DNA of 64,000 nucleotides, taken from the NCBI GenBank assembly GCA_025506515.1, contig CM046453.1:237501-301500 (forward strand), in the 5' to 3' direction. The position numbers and the translations under genes were made by a program. Positions 22,859-34,962 of the stretch are shown here, one piece after another. The first letter of the stretch is position 1; each line of letters opens with the position of its first letter. The DNA is from Flaveria trinervia (taxonomy: Eukaryota; Streptophyta; Magnoliopsida; Asterales; Asteraceae). The notes under the pieces are model-generated. The model saw only the letters and a program-made list of their open reading frames with translations. It made no database searches and had not been told where the DNA came from.

Positions 22859-23330
22859 TTAGGAAGAAGCTACGACGAAGAGATGCGGGTACTTTTCCTT
22901 CATGACGTCTTCTTTTTCCCAAGTAAATTCGGCACCACGTCTTGATTCCCAACGAACTTTCACTAACCAAATACGGCTTCGTTTGGTTCGTTTCTCGTTG
23001 CGATCCATAATTTCTACGAGTCTTTCAACAAATTGAATTGTCTCATCGATATGTACTTCGTCGAGTGGTATGTGGAGATCACCTTCAGCTAAGCATTTCT
23101 TAAGATTTGAGACATGAAAGGTAGGATGAACACCGGAAAGTTCTTTCGGTAAATCGAGTCTATAAGCCACTTTTCCAATCCTTTCGAGGATCTTGAATGG
23201 GCCTACGAAACGAGGAGCTAGTTTTTCTTTCTTTCCAAAAAGACTACCCCCTTCCAAGGAGATACTTTGAGGAGGACAAGGTCTTCGACGTGAAATTCTA
23301 GAGGCTTTCGTCATTTATCGGCATAACTCT
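22859..23330 (-). pseudogene. pol: Integrase C-terminal and chromodomain-like tail of B
   Basis: An open run of 151 codons ending at 22859. It holds FVGPFKILERIGKVAYRL, a GPF-type motif (about 23150-23220), then HPTFHVSNL and a tail with VRWESRRGAEFTWE (about 22910-22960) ending in YPHLF. This is the chromodomain-like region of plant chromoviruses. It is frame-shifted from the integrase core near 23300-23330. Confidence 0.85.
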
Positions 23331-24240
23331 TTTGACGGCTTCTAGCGGCGAGTAGATTCTTGCGGATTTGATCGATACGATCGGTAGTGTCTTGAACCAT
23401 CTCAGGACCGGTGATTTGAGTTTCACCAATATCGTTCCAACAAATCGGAGAACGACACTTGCAACCATAGAGAGCTTCAAACGAAGCCATACCAATGCTA
23501 GAATGGAAACTATTGTTATAGGAGTCAATAAGCGGAATATGATAGTCCCAATTTCCACCAAAGTCTAGTATGCATGATCGAAGCATATCCTCGAGGGTTT
23601 GGATTGTACGCTCGGATTGGCCATCGGTTTGAGGGTGGTAAGCGGTACTAAGGTCAAGGCGAGTACCTAGAGCATTTTAAAGCGATTTCCAAAAATGAGA
23701 CGTGAAACGAGCATCACGATCGGAGATGATGGTCATTGGTATACCATGGCGGCACACGATTTATCGACATAGATTTGAGCTAGTTGTTCCACGGAATACT
23801 TTTCTCGGATCGGAATGAAGTGAGCCGATTTGGTCAATCGATCGATGATTACCCAAACTATCATTTTGGTTTCGGGTATTTGGGAGCTTAGTGATGAAAT
23901 CCATGGCAATGTCTTCCCATTTCCAAACAGGAATCGAGGGTTGCTCGAGTAAATCGAAAGGTCTTTGATGCTCGGCTTTAACCTTTGAGCATGTAAGACA
24001 TTTTGAAACGTAAAGTGCCACATCCTTTTTCATACCTGGCCACCAATAAATGGGATGAAGATCGAAGTACATTTTATCCGCACCGGGATGCACAGAATAA
24101 CGTGACTTATGAGCCTCGTCAAGAATGAAAGTACGAAGTTCGTCACGATCGGGAACCCATAAACGATTGAGAAAGTAAAGTAAGCCATCGGGTTTAGTTT
24201 CAGTTGAAGTTCGGATCCACATGACATTTCTTCGTACATG
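23331..24240 (-). pseudogene. pol: Integrase core of B
   Basis: The HHCC finger lies at about 23990-24110 (VHPGADKMYF to CLTCSKVKAEH). The DDE core starts with MDFITKLP (about 23880-23905) and continues through VIIDRLTKSAHFIPI (about 23815-23860). The second half includes SYNNSFHSSIGMA (about 23485-23525). Frame breaks occur near 23760, 23870 and 23590-23680. Confidence 0.87.
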
Positions 24241-24780
24241 TTACCTTCTTCAACGGAGGTGCATTGGACTCAATAGATGCGGTTTTGAAGTCGGTTTGGA
24301 TGATAATGCTATGGAGCAAAATAGATTTAACATTAACTTTTCGACTAAGGGCATCGGCCACGACATTCGCTTTACCGGGATGGTAGCGAATTTCGCAATC
24401 GTAGTCACTAAGTAGTTCGGCCCATCGCCGTTGTCTCATGTTCAGATCTTTTTGGTCGAAAATGTGTTGAAGACTTTTATGATCGGTGAATACTACACAT
24501 TTTGTACCATAAAGATAGTGTCTCCAGATTTTTAAAGCGAAAACGAAAGTTCGAGATCGTGAGTTGTGTAATTTTTCTCGTGAACTTGAGTTGTCTTGAG
24601 GCATAAGCGATAACTTGACCTCGTTGCATGAGAACGCAACCGAGACCTTGGTTGGATGCATCACAAAATACCACAAAATCATCGTTTCCTTCAGGGAGGA
24701 CTAAGATAGGAGCATTGCAAAGCATATGCTTAAGATTTGAAAAGCTTCTTCTTGTTTTGGTCCCCATTCATAAGATTTTC
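24241..24780 (-). pseudogene. pol: RNase H region of B
   Basis: Motifs FCDASNQGLGCVLMQ (about 24625-24670), FALKIWRHYLYG and FTDHKSLQHIF (about 24465-24490) and the end motif VVADALSRK (about 24335-24365). The segment carrying the second acidic residue is frame-shifted at about 24560-24600. Confidence 0.88.
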
Positions 24781-25460
24781 CCTATGAGTTAATGCGGTGA
24801 GGGGTAGTGTGATTTTGGAGAAGTTTAGAATAAAACGCCGATAATACCCGGCCAAACCAAGGAAGGATCGAACTTCGGTAGGTGTGGATGGAGTCTTCCA
24901 ATCTTTTACGGCCTCAATTTTAGCGGGATCAACATGAATACCTTTATCGTTAATGATGTGACCCAAAAATGGAACTTCTTTTAGCCAAAATTCACATTTC
25001 GAAAATTTGGCATAAAGTTGTTCTTTTCTTAGGAGATCGAGCATGGAACGTAAATGATGCTCATGCTCGGCTTCGGATTTAAAAAGATGAGGATGTCGTC
25101 AATAAATACATTACGAATTTATCCAAATATGGTTTGCAAACGCGGTTTATGAGGTCCATGAATACCGCGGGTGCATTGGTTAATCCAAATGGCATAACCA
25201 TGAATTGTAATGTCCATATCGCGTACGAAAAGCAGTTTTGGGAATGTCATCTTCGTGAACACGCAATTGATGATAACCCGATCGAAGATCGATTTTGGAG
25301 AAGCAAGTTGCACCTTGGAGTTGATCAAAGAGGTCGTCGATTCGAGGCAAAGGGTAACGATTTTTTATGGTGAGTTTATTGAGCTCACGGTAGTCGATAC
25401 ACATGCGAAACGAGCCATCTTTCTTTTTCTCGAAGAGAATGGTGCACCCCAAGGAGATGA
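24781..25460 (-). pseudogene. pol: Reverse transcriptase region of B
   Basis: RMCIDYRELNKL (about 25380-25415), the catalytic FIDD box near 25098-25112, then FLGHIINDKGIHVDP and SFLGLAGYYRRFI (about 24830-24890). The fingers and palm portions fall in different frames, with breaks near 25200, 25120 and 25060. Confidence 0.88.
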
Positions 25461-25549
25461 GCTTGGACGGATAAAACCCTTATGTGAGAGTTCTTGGAGT
25501 TGGTTTGACAGTTCTTGCATTTCAGAAGGAGCTAAACGATAGGGAGCCT

Positions 25550-26125
25550 AGCTACGGGAGTTTCTCCGGGAACAAGATCGATTCGAAATTTGACGGGACG
25601 GATGGGTGGAAGACCGGAGACGTCGTCGGGAAAAACATCAGGAAAATCACAAACAACGTGAATGTCTTGAATTTTCCTTTCTCCGGGGTCTTTTGCCACC
25701 GCTTGAGCAAGGAACGTACTTTTGGCGTATGTACTTTTGAGATTGAGAACACGACATGAGGTTGAGCTTTTTGGAGAAGTTTTGCCAAAGATTTTGAGAG
25801 TTTTACCATGGTGAGTGGAATTCGAATAAACTTATCATAGCAAACAATTTCGGCACGATGCAAGGCTAACCAATCCATGCCTACTATTATATCGAAACTT
25901 TCCATTTGCATCGGGATGAGGTCAATTGAGAATTTACGCTTACAAGAGTGAGTATGCAATCGCGGATGACCGAATCGATAGTGATTGAGCTACCATTGAC
26001 GACTTCGACAGAAAAAGGTCGAGAAAGTTTAGTACGGGGTACGGCAAGGGTTGATTCAAATTTAAATGAAATAAAACTCCTATCAGCTCCGGTATCGAAT
26101 AAAATTGAAGCAAAATGCTCATTAA
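25550..26125 (-). pseudogene. pol: Aspartic protease region of B
   Basis: The catalytic motif DTGA is encoded near 26084-26096 in a frame shifted from gag. IVGMDWLALHRAEIV (about 25845-25890) lies downstream in the open run 25959-25552. The spacer into RT carries the usual acidic linker. At least two frame breaks occur, near 26120 and 25950. Confidence 0.82.
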
Positions 26126-27570
26126 AAAAACGTACCGTTCACCACATCGTTGCAACTTGGGCTTGGTTGACATTCATCATAAAAGCACGCCCTTGGTTGC
26201 CATGGTGACTTGTGGAGCTTACAAAGGCGGGGGAGGAGGAGCTTGAATTGATTGGAGCAGTTGAACCGGAGGAGCCATGAATTGTGGGACTTGAGGTTGG
26301 TAAGTTTGCAATTGGTAGCTTGAGTTATGTAGTATGGTGCAGGCATGATTTGGGCTTGATTTGCAAAAGTGTGTCGGGGACAAGCATTGCAGAAATGATT
26401 TGGGTCTCCACAATTGAAACAAGCTCTCGGTTGAGGAGGAGTTTGAGCAAAAGGCATGGGTCGGTTTTGAGGATTATGCGGAACAAACCTTGGTAGAGTG
26501 GTTTGCCAATGGGAGGCTTCACGACACACATTGCTAAGGTGGCCGTAACGATTGCAGTTTGAGCATTGGCGACAAGCGGAGTAAGATGGATGGTGGCGTT
26601 GACAAGTGTTGCACAAGGGATGGGGACCGGTGTAAGGTTTTCGATTTTGGGCAGCTTGAGATTGAGATTGGGGTTGAGTTTGGTGAGTGACAGCAAAGTT
26701 TCGATGGTTTGGTTTATGCTTCTTTTTAAAGTGGTGAGATGAGTTGGAGTAATTGATGGATTGGGGTTGAGCTTCAACTTTGGAGCTTGGAGATGGATCG
26801 GTGATGGCCTTGACATTTGGTTTCTTGGAATCCTTTCGGGATAAAGTCCCTGCTTTGACATGGTTCTCCGAAAGGGCGGCGGCAAGAGTGATCGCATCAT
26901 TAAGCGTTTGTGGCTTGCTACTCATGACGGAATCTCGGATTTGCATTGGCAAACCCGAAACGTATTTGTCGATTGCCCTCTCGAGTGGGGTAACCAAATG
27001 GGGCACTAGAAGGCTAAGCTCGTGGAAGCGGTTTGAGTAAGCGGAGTTGTTACCGCTATCTTGTTTAAGATCCCAAAATTCGGCCTCCAATTTTTGAATT
27101 TCATGCTTGGGGCAAAATTTTTTGAGCATGATATCCTTCAGTTCATTCCAAGGGAGAGTCATAGCGACTTCCGCTCCTTTGGCATTCATGATGCTATTCC
27201 ACCACGTTAGGGCGGTTAGCTCGAACACACTTGATGCGAAAGTGGTTCGCTTGGCCTCCGGGCATTCACAATGCAAGAACACGCTTTCCATGCGTTCAAA
27301 CCATTGAAGGAGCATGGTAGCACACTCCTCACACATAAATTTCGGTGGATTGGCGCCCATAAACTGTTTATAAGTAAAGGTAGCATGAGAGCGTGTGACT
27401 TGAGTAGCAACAGGTTGCGGTTGGATAACTTGAATTTGAGCAACAAGGGTGGGGAGTACAACAACCATTTGAGTTGTAACCAATTCGGCTATCTTAAGGT
27501 CGGAGTTCTTGGGCGACGAGTTCGACGTGCTTGACGTGCTTGACGAGCTTGACGATGAAGAGGAGGCATT
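26122..27570 (-). pseudogene. gag: gag of B (nearly open)
   Basis: The most intact reading frame in the window: about 450 codons open from 27483 down to 26122. Capsid-like motifs LLQWFERMESVF, ALTWWNSIM and KFCPKHEIQKLEAEF lie in its first 150 residues. A Gln/Pro/Ser-rich linker and two zinc knuckles follow: CSNCNRYGHLSNVC and CFNCGDPNHFCNAC. The likely start ATG lies near 27570 and opens an Arg/Gln-rich repeat (RQARQARQAR). That segment runs into a stop and is out of frame with the rest, so the N-terminus is broken. Confidence 0.9.
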
Positions 27571-27698
27571 CTAAAAATAATAAAAGTGAGACAATATGAG
27601 ATTTTGGGTAACTAGTCCAAATATGATGGTGATTAATGTAAATATGAGATTGTAGTGAAATATTTTGTGAACCTTATAAAAAAAACTATTTTAACACA

Positions 27699-27737
<39 letters not shown>

Positions 27738-28532
27738 AAATTTGAAACGTTATGATTTGAGGCGGGAAATACATACATGAATCACCATGACTTGTTGTCC
27801 TAACAGTAATCTTAAGGAAATACGAGGTAATGCGGGGAGTCGAAACGTTGCGCGAATCACCGCGTCTTCCATGTTTCAACCAAGATCATAAAATGGGATA
27901 AAATGAGAAGTCAAGACCACTAGTTCACGTATCAACGTGGCTTTCATGTTTCAACTCAAAACAAATCGAAATCGAGTGATGGATCAAAACACTAGTCCAC
28001 GTATCACCGTGGCTTTTATATTTTAATCCAACAATATTAATGGAGGTAACCGGAATGGTTACAGTGACTGCTTAAAGTTAGCAACCCATATAACGCACAT
28101 TCGCTTTGGCCTATAAGGTCAAACACCTTGATTTGAACCTTCCAGGTAAGTAAATCACCTTTGATTCTCGGAATCATTTTGCCAAAGGTTCACATCTAGG
28201 TATTTTCCTTTTTCCAGTTAGTATGAACCCATTATAATGTCATGCTTTAAGGAGATGAGAATATCAAAAAATTGGGACCCAAACTCAAATTTTGAGGTCC
28301 ATAATTTGATTTTTTTAATTAATTATTATTTATTTATTTTTTAAGGTAAGGTAAGTATACCTTGGATTTCTATAAAAGGGTGTGTGTTGTGTACATGAGG
28401 GTAAATGAAATAAATAAGTAAATAAGAGCAAATAAACAATCAAGTTGGTAACACGTATAGGCAACACGTTTTGGGACCCTAAAGCGTAAACTATAATAGG
28501 TCGTTACGTCTAACCACCTATACTATAGTCAT
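27571..28532 (-). other. Leader region of B
   Basis: About 960 bp between the primer-binding site and gag, non-coding by eye. It contains a TA microsatellite (27703-27736) and two related blocks (around 27920-27960 and 27990-28020) that share a stretch near CACGTATCACCGTGGC. Confidence 0.6.
27703..27736. repeat. (TA)n microsatellite
   Basis: Uninterrupted TA run within the leader of B. Confidence 0.95.
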
Positions 28533-28545
28533 GGCTCTGATATCA
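28533..28545 (-). other. Primer-binding site of B (one mismatch)
   Basis: On the minus strand TGATATCAGAGCC, one base off the initiator-Met tRNA complement TGGTATCAGAGCC, three bases inside the 5' LTR. Confidence 0.85.
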
Positions 28546-28548
28546 ATC

Positions 28549-30900
28549 TGTCACACCCCGACCAAAGCGGCGGAACATGCAGGGCGCAACTAAGATTGTT
28601 CAAATGCACACGACACTATTAAAGTGATAATATTTAATCAACTCATTCATTTCATAACATATTCTTACAAATACAAGAAAATAAATAGTTCTTAACTAAT
28701 AACCTAACGGTCCAAATAAAGTAACGTCTTTAAATCTTCAATCAACCGATAATCAAACCTGTAGCATTGCATAAAATATGTTTTGTCAACATGTATGTTG
28801 GTGAGCAATTCCATGACTTTATAAATATAATATAAGGCAAAAATCCACAACTCAAATATGTGAAGCATAAATAAAAGTGACAATTGAGGTATATCAATCA
28901 TAAATAAATGAGGCTCCTTTCTAATTGATAAAACCACCATATTACAAGGAGGAGCGTATGATCATACTTTTGAGGATGAGGATGAGGCTAAACGATCAAA
29001 AGCAATAAACATGTAGCAATTAATCATATGAGGTATATAACATACAATTGGACAATTATTCTAAGCAACACATAACCGGAGGTTGTGAGTTGAGGATCTA
29101 GATGTTAAATCATTTTTTTGGTTGAGTAAGTATGCTTGCTACCCCCAAAGTATAGAGAAGAAAACGGGGATGAAATTACTCACATGAATAAAATGACGTT
29201 GATGAATAAATTTTGAATAAAATCTTCAAGTAAGCGAGTCCGATGGTTTTAACGTGCGTGTCCTAGATTGAAAGATCTTGAATAAGTATTGAGTCTTGAA
29301 GATGAAATATAAATGGTATAAAAGTTCATAAAAATAAGGCTTGGGTTTTTGGGAGTTTTAGTTATATTTTACAAAGTGTGTTTAAATAACGTAAGTATAA
29401 AATGAGTTTTACAAGAAAACGGGTCCTTGATGTTTAGTTTTACTCAACCATTGTTAAGTTTTACATATGGGAGTTGGTTTAGTGCTAGTATGCATGATCC
29501 CATTAATGTAAGCATCAAGGTGCGACTTACATTTTCTTAAACCCGAGTTTGAGACTTTAATTAATAAAGAAATTCACTTAAACCTGATCTTAGTATAAAA
29601 CCAATTTTGGTTCCGTCATACCATAATATTATTAATTAAATAACATAAAGTTAAACATAAGTTAAAAAAATTAGGAAAGAATTTTCTTTTGGCGTTTTGA
29701 ACGGTGACTAGCTCGTTAAGACGATAAGTTCGACTTTTACTCGGGTTTATTCTTACCCAAACTTGGTTTGAGCTAATATTGTTCTAACACTTCCAAAATC
29801 TTAAGTAATATGAGTAATATAAAGTAAAACATAACTAAAAAGATAGGTTGAACTTTTGGTGGTTTGAACATTGACTAACTCGTTAAAACGGGTGTTCGGT
29901 TTTACTCGGTTTTTACCCGAAACTTGGGTTCAAGCCAAGATTTGTTCTACACCTCCATATCATCCATATAATAACTAAAATATCAAGAAAAACTCAGATC
30001 TAAAGTGTTTGATGTAACATGGTCACTTAAAAGTTATTTAAAGTGCTTAAACGAGCGTTCGGTTTGGTTCGGTCTTTGACTCGGTATGAACCCAAGGATG
30101 GTTACCACATGTCGAAAACCATTGAACTAAAAAATATAGAGCAGTTTTTTTTGTTTTTTTCCGGATTGTTAAGTCGGGGAGAGCGGAACTTCCAGATCTA
30201 AACTCAAACAAGAAAGTTAATCGAGTAAACTTCCCGAAAACGACCCAAACGGGTCTAAAATGCATAAATATGAGTTTGAACGCCCACAAGACTTAATAAA
30301 GATGAAAATGGTTTTGTGAACATAAAATAACTTAGAAAAACTGAAAATAACCAAAATTACATACCCGAAATGATTTGAAATGCAAGATTCGGTTCTGTTG
30401 ACTTTTTAAAGTCAAACTTAAGCAAAACTAGCTAGAACAACTTACAAGATCAAAACTTTTGGGAGAAGAAAATGAAAATGTGCAGGTGAAATGGTTGAGA
30501 ATGAGTGGTATTTATAGGGAAAGATTAAGATTTGAGGAAATGGGTAATGCGTTTGTCCGGTGGGTAAAAGGTGCACTTTGATTCTTTTATTTAAAATAAA
30601 TTTTAATTTAAATAAATTATGATCAGGTATCTACATGTTTGGAGGGTTCTAGAATAGTTATGGTTAGGTCTTGGTTGGTTTGGATGGTTAAAATTCAAGT
30701 CCGGACCTTAAACGAACCGAAAACATTAAAAAACTGATTTTGCTGAAACGAACTGTGGGTCACGCCACGACAAGTATGAAATATGATTACAACATAAAAT
30801 CATCATTTTATTAATATTCAAAGATCCGAAGACCAAAACGAGTCGGGTTTACAATACAGGATAACAAATACAAAACTAGTCGAAAATGACGAATGTCACA
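28549..30900 (-). repeat. 5' LTR of B
   Basis: About 2.35 kb, opening (minus strand) TGTGACATTCGTC and closing GGGGTGTGACA. Pairs with 20527-22825. Confidence 0.92.
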
Positions 30901-32118
30901 TATAGTTACATTTAGAAAGACCTAGATAAAAAAGCATCTAGATAACCTCAAATAGTATAAATAGGGACGTGAGGCATCATTTGTAATCACCCAAATATCA
31001 CACACATCTTGTAAAGCACTTGAACAAACACACTTGTAATTTCTCACATAAGAAGTAAAACAATGTTAATTACAAAGCTTGCAACATATATTAGTAACTA
31101 CAAGAGTTGTTACTAACATTGGGTCATTGGATCAAGAAGGCTAAACTTAAAAGAATTCTAAGTGGCACACAAGTGTCTAACGATAACTCCGTGAGACCGT
31201 GACATAAATGTACTTTAGGGGTTTATACATAATTCTTATAGATAACTATTTAGATCATGAGACCCTATAAATTCCTATAACTCTTTCATTGAATAAATAT
31301 TTATAGGAAATCACAGACTCAATTTTTTTATTATAACTAGTTTCATCAAGTAAATTTTGAGCCATAGTTATGCCATTTTGATAAACTTTAATTTAATTAT
31401 AGCGTTTGTTTGTCATCCATGTACAAATACAAAATAAGAAATAAACTTATTATGAAGAAGCCATCATAAGAAGTACCAACCTACTAAGGATAATAATATA
31501 TTTTGTTAACAAATGCGAATTGTATATTTTTGGATCAAATACATTGTATAATTATTGAATAACAAGAACATACGTTGTATAAGGCTAGCTTTAGTGTAAT
31601 CAAAAAACAAAAACATTATGTGATAAATGCATGTCTGGCCGGTGTCTTAGCCTGATTGCGAGTGCATGTGGCGGGGTTTGTGAGGCAGTAAGGGAACCTA
31701 TCAATTCATCATCAGACCCGAAAACACTGCCCATGGCCATAATCATCATCACGGACCCATTAGTTCCAAACATTCTCTGTCCTAGTTGAAGTTGATTTCC
31801 TTTCAACCCATGGCCCAATGTAATTCATTCAATATATTCTTACTCTAAGAAACTCAACATCGACATATAATTGAAGTTAATTTTTATCATAAAAATTATA
31901 TTCTTTAAAAATAATAACTTCTTTTACAGCTCTTTTTTATTTCTGATTTCAATATACATGCCTTTGATTATCACAGGGGTGGTAGAATTGGTTTTCTTGA
32001 GAGGAATTATAAGAGAATTCTACATGGGTATTATACCCTTGAACTAACATAACTTTTACTATCTTAGGCTAAACAATAATAATACAAATAGGGATCTAGC
32101 CTGTGATAAATTAATGAA
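30901..32118. other. Unassigned DNA, possibly part of a copia LTR
   Basis: No recognised coding region. The block 30906-31130 looks promoter/LTR-like, with a TATA box. A minus-strand open stretch at 31600-31818 has no known motif. Because a copia pol end lies just to the right on the minus strand, its 3' LTR would fall here, but I found no boundary. Confidence 0.4.
30956..30965 (+). promoter_or_regulatory. TATA box-like site
   Basis: TATAAATAGG, a near-consensus plant TATA box, followed by a CA-rich leader-like sequence. It is on the strand opposite to the nearby copia remnant. Confidence 0.35.
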
Positions 32119-32580
32119 TTAAGGCTCAATAAGGCTTTTCATTTCTATGATATTAATCCTGCGTAATGCTTTTGTGAGCATATTGACACCTTGCATTCTC
32201 CGATGACTTCACTTAGAAGTCCTTGTATCCATAATCTTTGACATGCTACCGATGTAATTGCTACTATATTTTTCTTGTGTCTTGCCTACGTATAAGTGCT
32301 TCGTTATAGTAGAATATATCGTTCTTGTAGTTCCTTTTCCATCATCTAGGTCTACATAATTTCTGCTAATGCTAAAACCATCATTTAGGTCTACATAATT
32401 TCTGCTAATGCTAAAACTAATAATTTTTTATTATTTCTTCCTTTGTGTCTTGCCTAATGACATATCTTATTAAATGCTTGACTACTTTGCATGTGAGTTG
32501 CTCTTGGGTTTTCATGTATCTACTCATGTATCAAAGTTTGTAGGTTATATATGGTCTAGTACGTGTGAGTTATTTATAGA
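32119..32580 (-). pseudogene. pol: Ty1/copia pol C-terminus remnant (RT end, RNase H)
   Basis: Read on the minus strand across frames. The end of RT appears near 32450-32570 (TRPYI, SRYMK, KHLIRYV). RNase H remnants follow: a duplicated NYVDLDDG at 32340-32417, then SVACQRLWIQGLLSEVIGE (about 32200-32260). The terminal MLTKALRRINIIEMKSLIE ends at the stop 32119-32121. The order and motifs are those of copia, which is not otherwise present. Stops and frameshifts show strong decay. Confidence 0.75.
32340..32417. repeat. 39-bp tandem duplication in copia RNase H
   Basis: Two near-perfect 39-bp copies (gtctacataatttctgctaa in each). They duplicate an RNase H segment in frame, 13 codons each. Confidence 0.9.
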
Positions 32581-33858
32581 AATGATTATCATCTTTAAAC
32601 TAATTGCACACACAATAGATATATTTATATTCTGTTACATTAATCAAATCACATTCTATTTCACACAATTTGTTTCAATGAAAAAAGAAAAAAAAAAACG
32701 ATTAATATCTTTAGACTAAATGCACACACAATAAACAAACACCTATCGTATTGTAGTATAGTTTTAAGTAAGAACCGAATATTAATCTGCGGACATGATG
32801 GTTCCCAACATTAATCTGCGGATTAACAAGTTAACCTAACAAAGCAAGGATATAACAACGAAGATACACAATCAGTTAAAGGTATCATTTGGACTTTAAC
32901 TTCACTTAACATAGCAATAACAACTAGCACAAACTCAAGGTGAGATCATTTGATGAGACAAGTTGTTTCTATGATAGTTTTGGATTTTGATTGCTCTATT
33001 GCTTTTATTACATGCAACCAATCATCTAAATTACTATTTTCAGTTAACCTTTTCTAGTCTTTTTTTTATTTTGCTTTTGCTAATATTATCTTTGATTCTT
33101 TATTTGCCTTGTATTGAATCAATTACATTTAGTTTAATCTTTGAGTTGATATAGAGAACATACATATACCATAAATGATTAAAGCATTTTAAAGAAGGCA
33201 TGTGAAATCGTGACGAGCATATGACATGATTATTGTTGAAAAAAGAAATTTAATTAGAGGCGTATCACGTGGGTTCGGTTCAACTTTTTATTTTAAACTA
33301 GGATTTTAACCCGTCGCGTGTTACGACAACAACATACACGTCTTATAATTTATAGATTACAATCGATCATGTTCGTTAGAAAGGACAATCCAGCAACCCT
33401 CTAAATGAAACTTGAGAAGTTGAGATTTGACAAAATATGTAAACCAAACCAAAAAAAAATGACAACAAAGAGGAAAAACTAATGCAAACTATTTTAAAAT
33501 CAGGTGTAACTCATACAATAGAAACGGAGGAAAAGACAAACAAACCAAGAAAAGTAGGTTAACTTTATGGCTGATTACTTTACTTGGGTCTTTCTTGCTA
33601 AAACATATAACAATTGGAAAATTGACCAAAAACCAAACTTTGTTTGAAGTAACCATAGAAAACTACATAATTTGTTGCATGCTGTGACGTTTTTATTAAA
33701 TTCTACAAATGCACATAAAGACAAATGTACCTGCAAAACACCGACAAACTTCAACGCTAACAAACATAGACCAAAAAGGAACCTATAGATGCAACATACA
33801 CTATCAGGTGATAAGTTAACAACTTTTTACAGCAATTTACATACAACTTAATCTGTAA
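32581..33858. other. Unassigned DNA
   Basis: AT-rich with no coding motif. The block around 33295-33330 (GGATTTTAACCCGTCGCG) resembles a common plant repeat-end motif, but I could not define an element. Confidence 0.45.
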
Positions 33859-34200
33859 CACTACAAGAATTTAACCCTATGGCGACGACGACCCCATTTG
33901 TCGTCGCCATAGGTTATGGCGACGACCGCCATATCCCTAGTAGTCACAAGCCCGTCGCCCCATAGGTCAGTTTTTTGTTGTCGCCACAATCTCTGTCGCC
34001 ACAGAGGTCTATAGCGACGACAAGTTGCCGCCATAGATTTGTCATCATATATTTTGACATTTAATTAATTAAATAATTTTTTTTGAAAAGGTCTATGGCG
34101 ACGTCGCCATAGGTCTAGCAGACAATATATTATTATTATATATAAAAATAAAATAATTTATTTTAAAATTTTCCGGCAACCCTATTGCGACGACATATCA
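33859..34200. repeat. CACTA left TIR and subterminal repeats
   Basis: After the TIR, the word TATGGCGACGAC and its reverse complement recur in both orientations (about 33877, 33898, 33916, 33948, 34010, 34095 and 34185). One is a perfect inverted pair, CTATGGCGACGTCGCCATAG. Such arrays bind the element's own protein in characterised En/Spm systems. Confidence 0.85.
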
Positions 34201-34391
34201 TTGCCATATACCCCTCTGTTTTAATTTAAAAATTAATTTTTTTATTTTTTATTATTCTCCTAATATTACAGGTTTTAATACAATTTTGTACAATATATTA
34301 AGAATATTAATATAATTCCAGTTACATACCAAAAAACATACCTACTAATGTAAACATTTTTAATTTTTTACAAACCAAACAAATTAACTAT

Positions 34392-34675
34392 CTAATTGCC
34401 GTGATCTTCATCATTATCGAAATTTAATTTTCTTCTTTCAAATTCATCCATTCTTTCTTTCATTTCATGCATTTGTTGCCTTATGGCTTCCATTTCTTCA
34501 TTCCGATTTGATGACGACCCACTTGACGGTTCATAACGAGAGACATTTTTTATTTTTCGGCCAACACCTCTTGTATGATCACGTCTTTGTCCTAAGGCAA
34601 GCTCCAAACATTCTATCTCGTTTACAGGTGACTCGCCTGCCTCCATTTGCATTTGGGCATATTGATTTTCAATTT
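34392..34675 (-). pseudogene. Transposase_24-like CACTA protein, last exon
   Basis: Minus-strand exon ending at the stop 34392-34394. It encodes the typical C-terminus of plant En/Spm-associated Transposase_24 proteins: an ELALGQRRDHTRGVGRK motif, then a Ser-rich stretch, then a coiled-coil-like MEAIRQQMHEMKERMDEFERR and an acidic end. An acceptor-like ACAAG lies just upstream at about 34676. The exon itself is open. Its upstream exons are 13 kb away across A2 and contain stops, so the gene is dead as a unit. Confidence 0.75.
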
Positions 34676-34962
34676 TTTCTTGTATTTTTAAAGAACAAAA
34701 TAAAAAACACTAATATTTTTATGAAATTTTGCCAGCATAACTGCTGTAAAATGGAAAAAACCAACCTGTTTAATTATAAGTATATATAAGATAATAATTC
34801 CCAAATTTCAACATATAAACCAACAATACTACCAATAAATATAATATTTATTTTAACTTAATTGTCGTGTGTTGTTCGGGTAATGTTGATCCCTTTTAAC
34901 TAAAAGCACAAACTAATATAGTAACAACATATCAAAATAAAAAATCTAGTGACGTATGTTTA
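34676..34962 (-). other. Intron of the CACTA gene, right part
   Basis: AT-rich, between the last exon and the A2 insertion. It ends with GTTTA (34958-34962), which matches TTTTA after A2 at four of five bases. Confidence 0.55.

Larger units (their letters stand above)
20527..30900 (-). mobile_element. Ty3/gypsy element B, full length but coding-defective
   Basis: A 10.4-kb element read on the minus strand. Its LTRs (28549-30900 as 5', 20527-22825 as 3') run TGTGACATTCG to GTGTGACA. A perfect 5-bp duplication TATAG lies at 20522-20526 and 30901-30905. The internal order is gag, protease, RT, RNase H, integrase with chromodomain-like tail. It is a separate family from A by LTR and gag. The host joined across it continues 20454-20521 to 30906. 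Confidence 0.94.

Noticed and set aside
22859..27570. Possible viral (caulimovirid) insertion instead of a retrotransposon
   Set aside because: LTRs with a 5-bp duplication, an integrase with HHCC and DDE motifs and a chromodomain-like tail identify Ty3/gypsy. No movement-protein motif was seen.
31600..31818. 72-codon minus-strand ORF as a host exon
   Set aside because: No recognised motif, no splice context I could support, and it lies where a copia LTR is expected.
33295..33330. Helitron or MITE end near GGATTTTAACCCG
   Set aside because: It resembles a common plant repeat motif, but no partner end, hairpin or duplication was found nearby.
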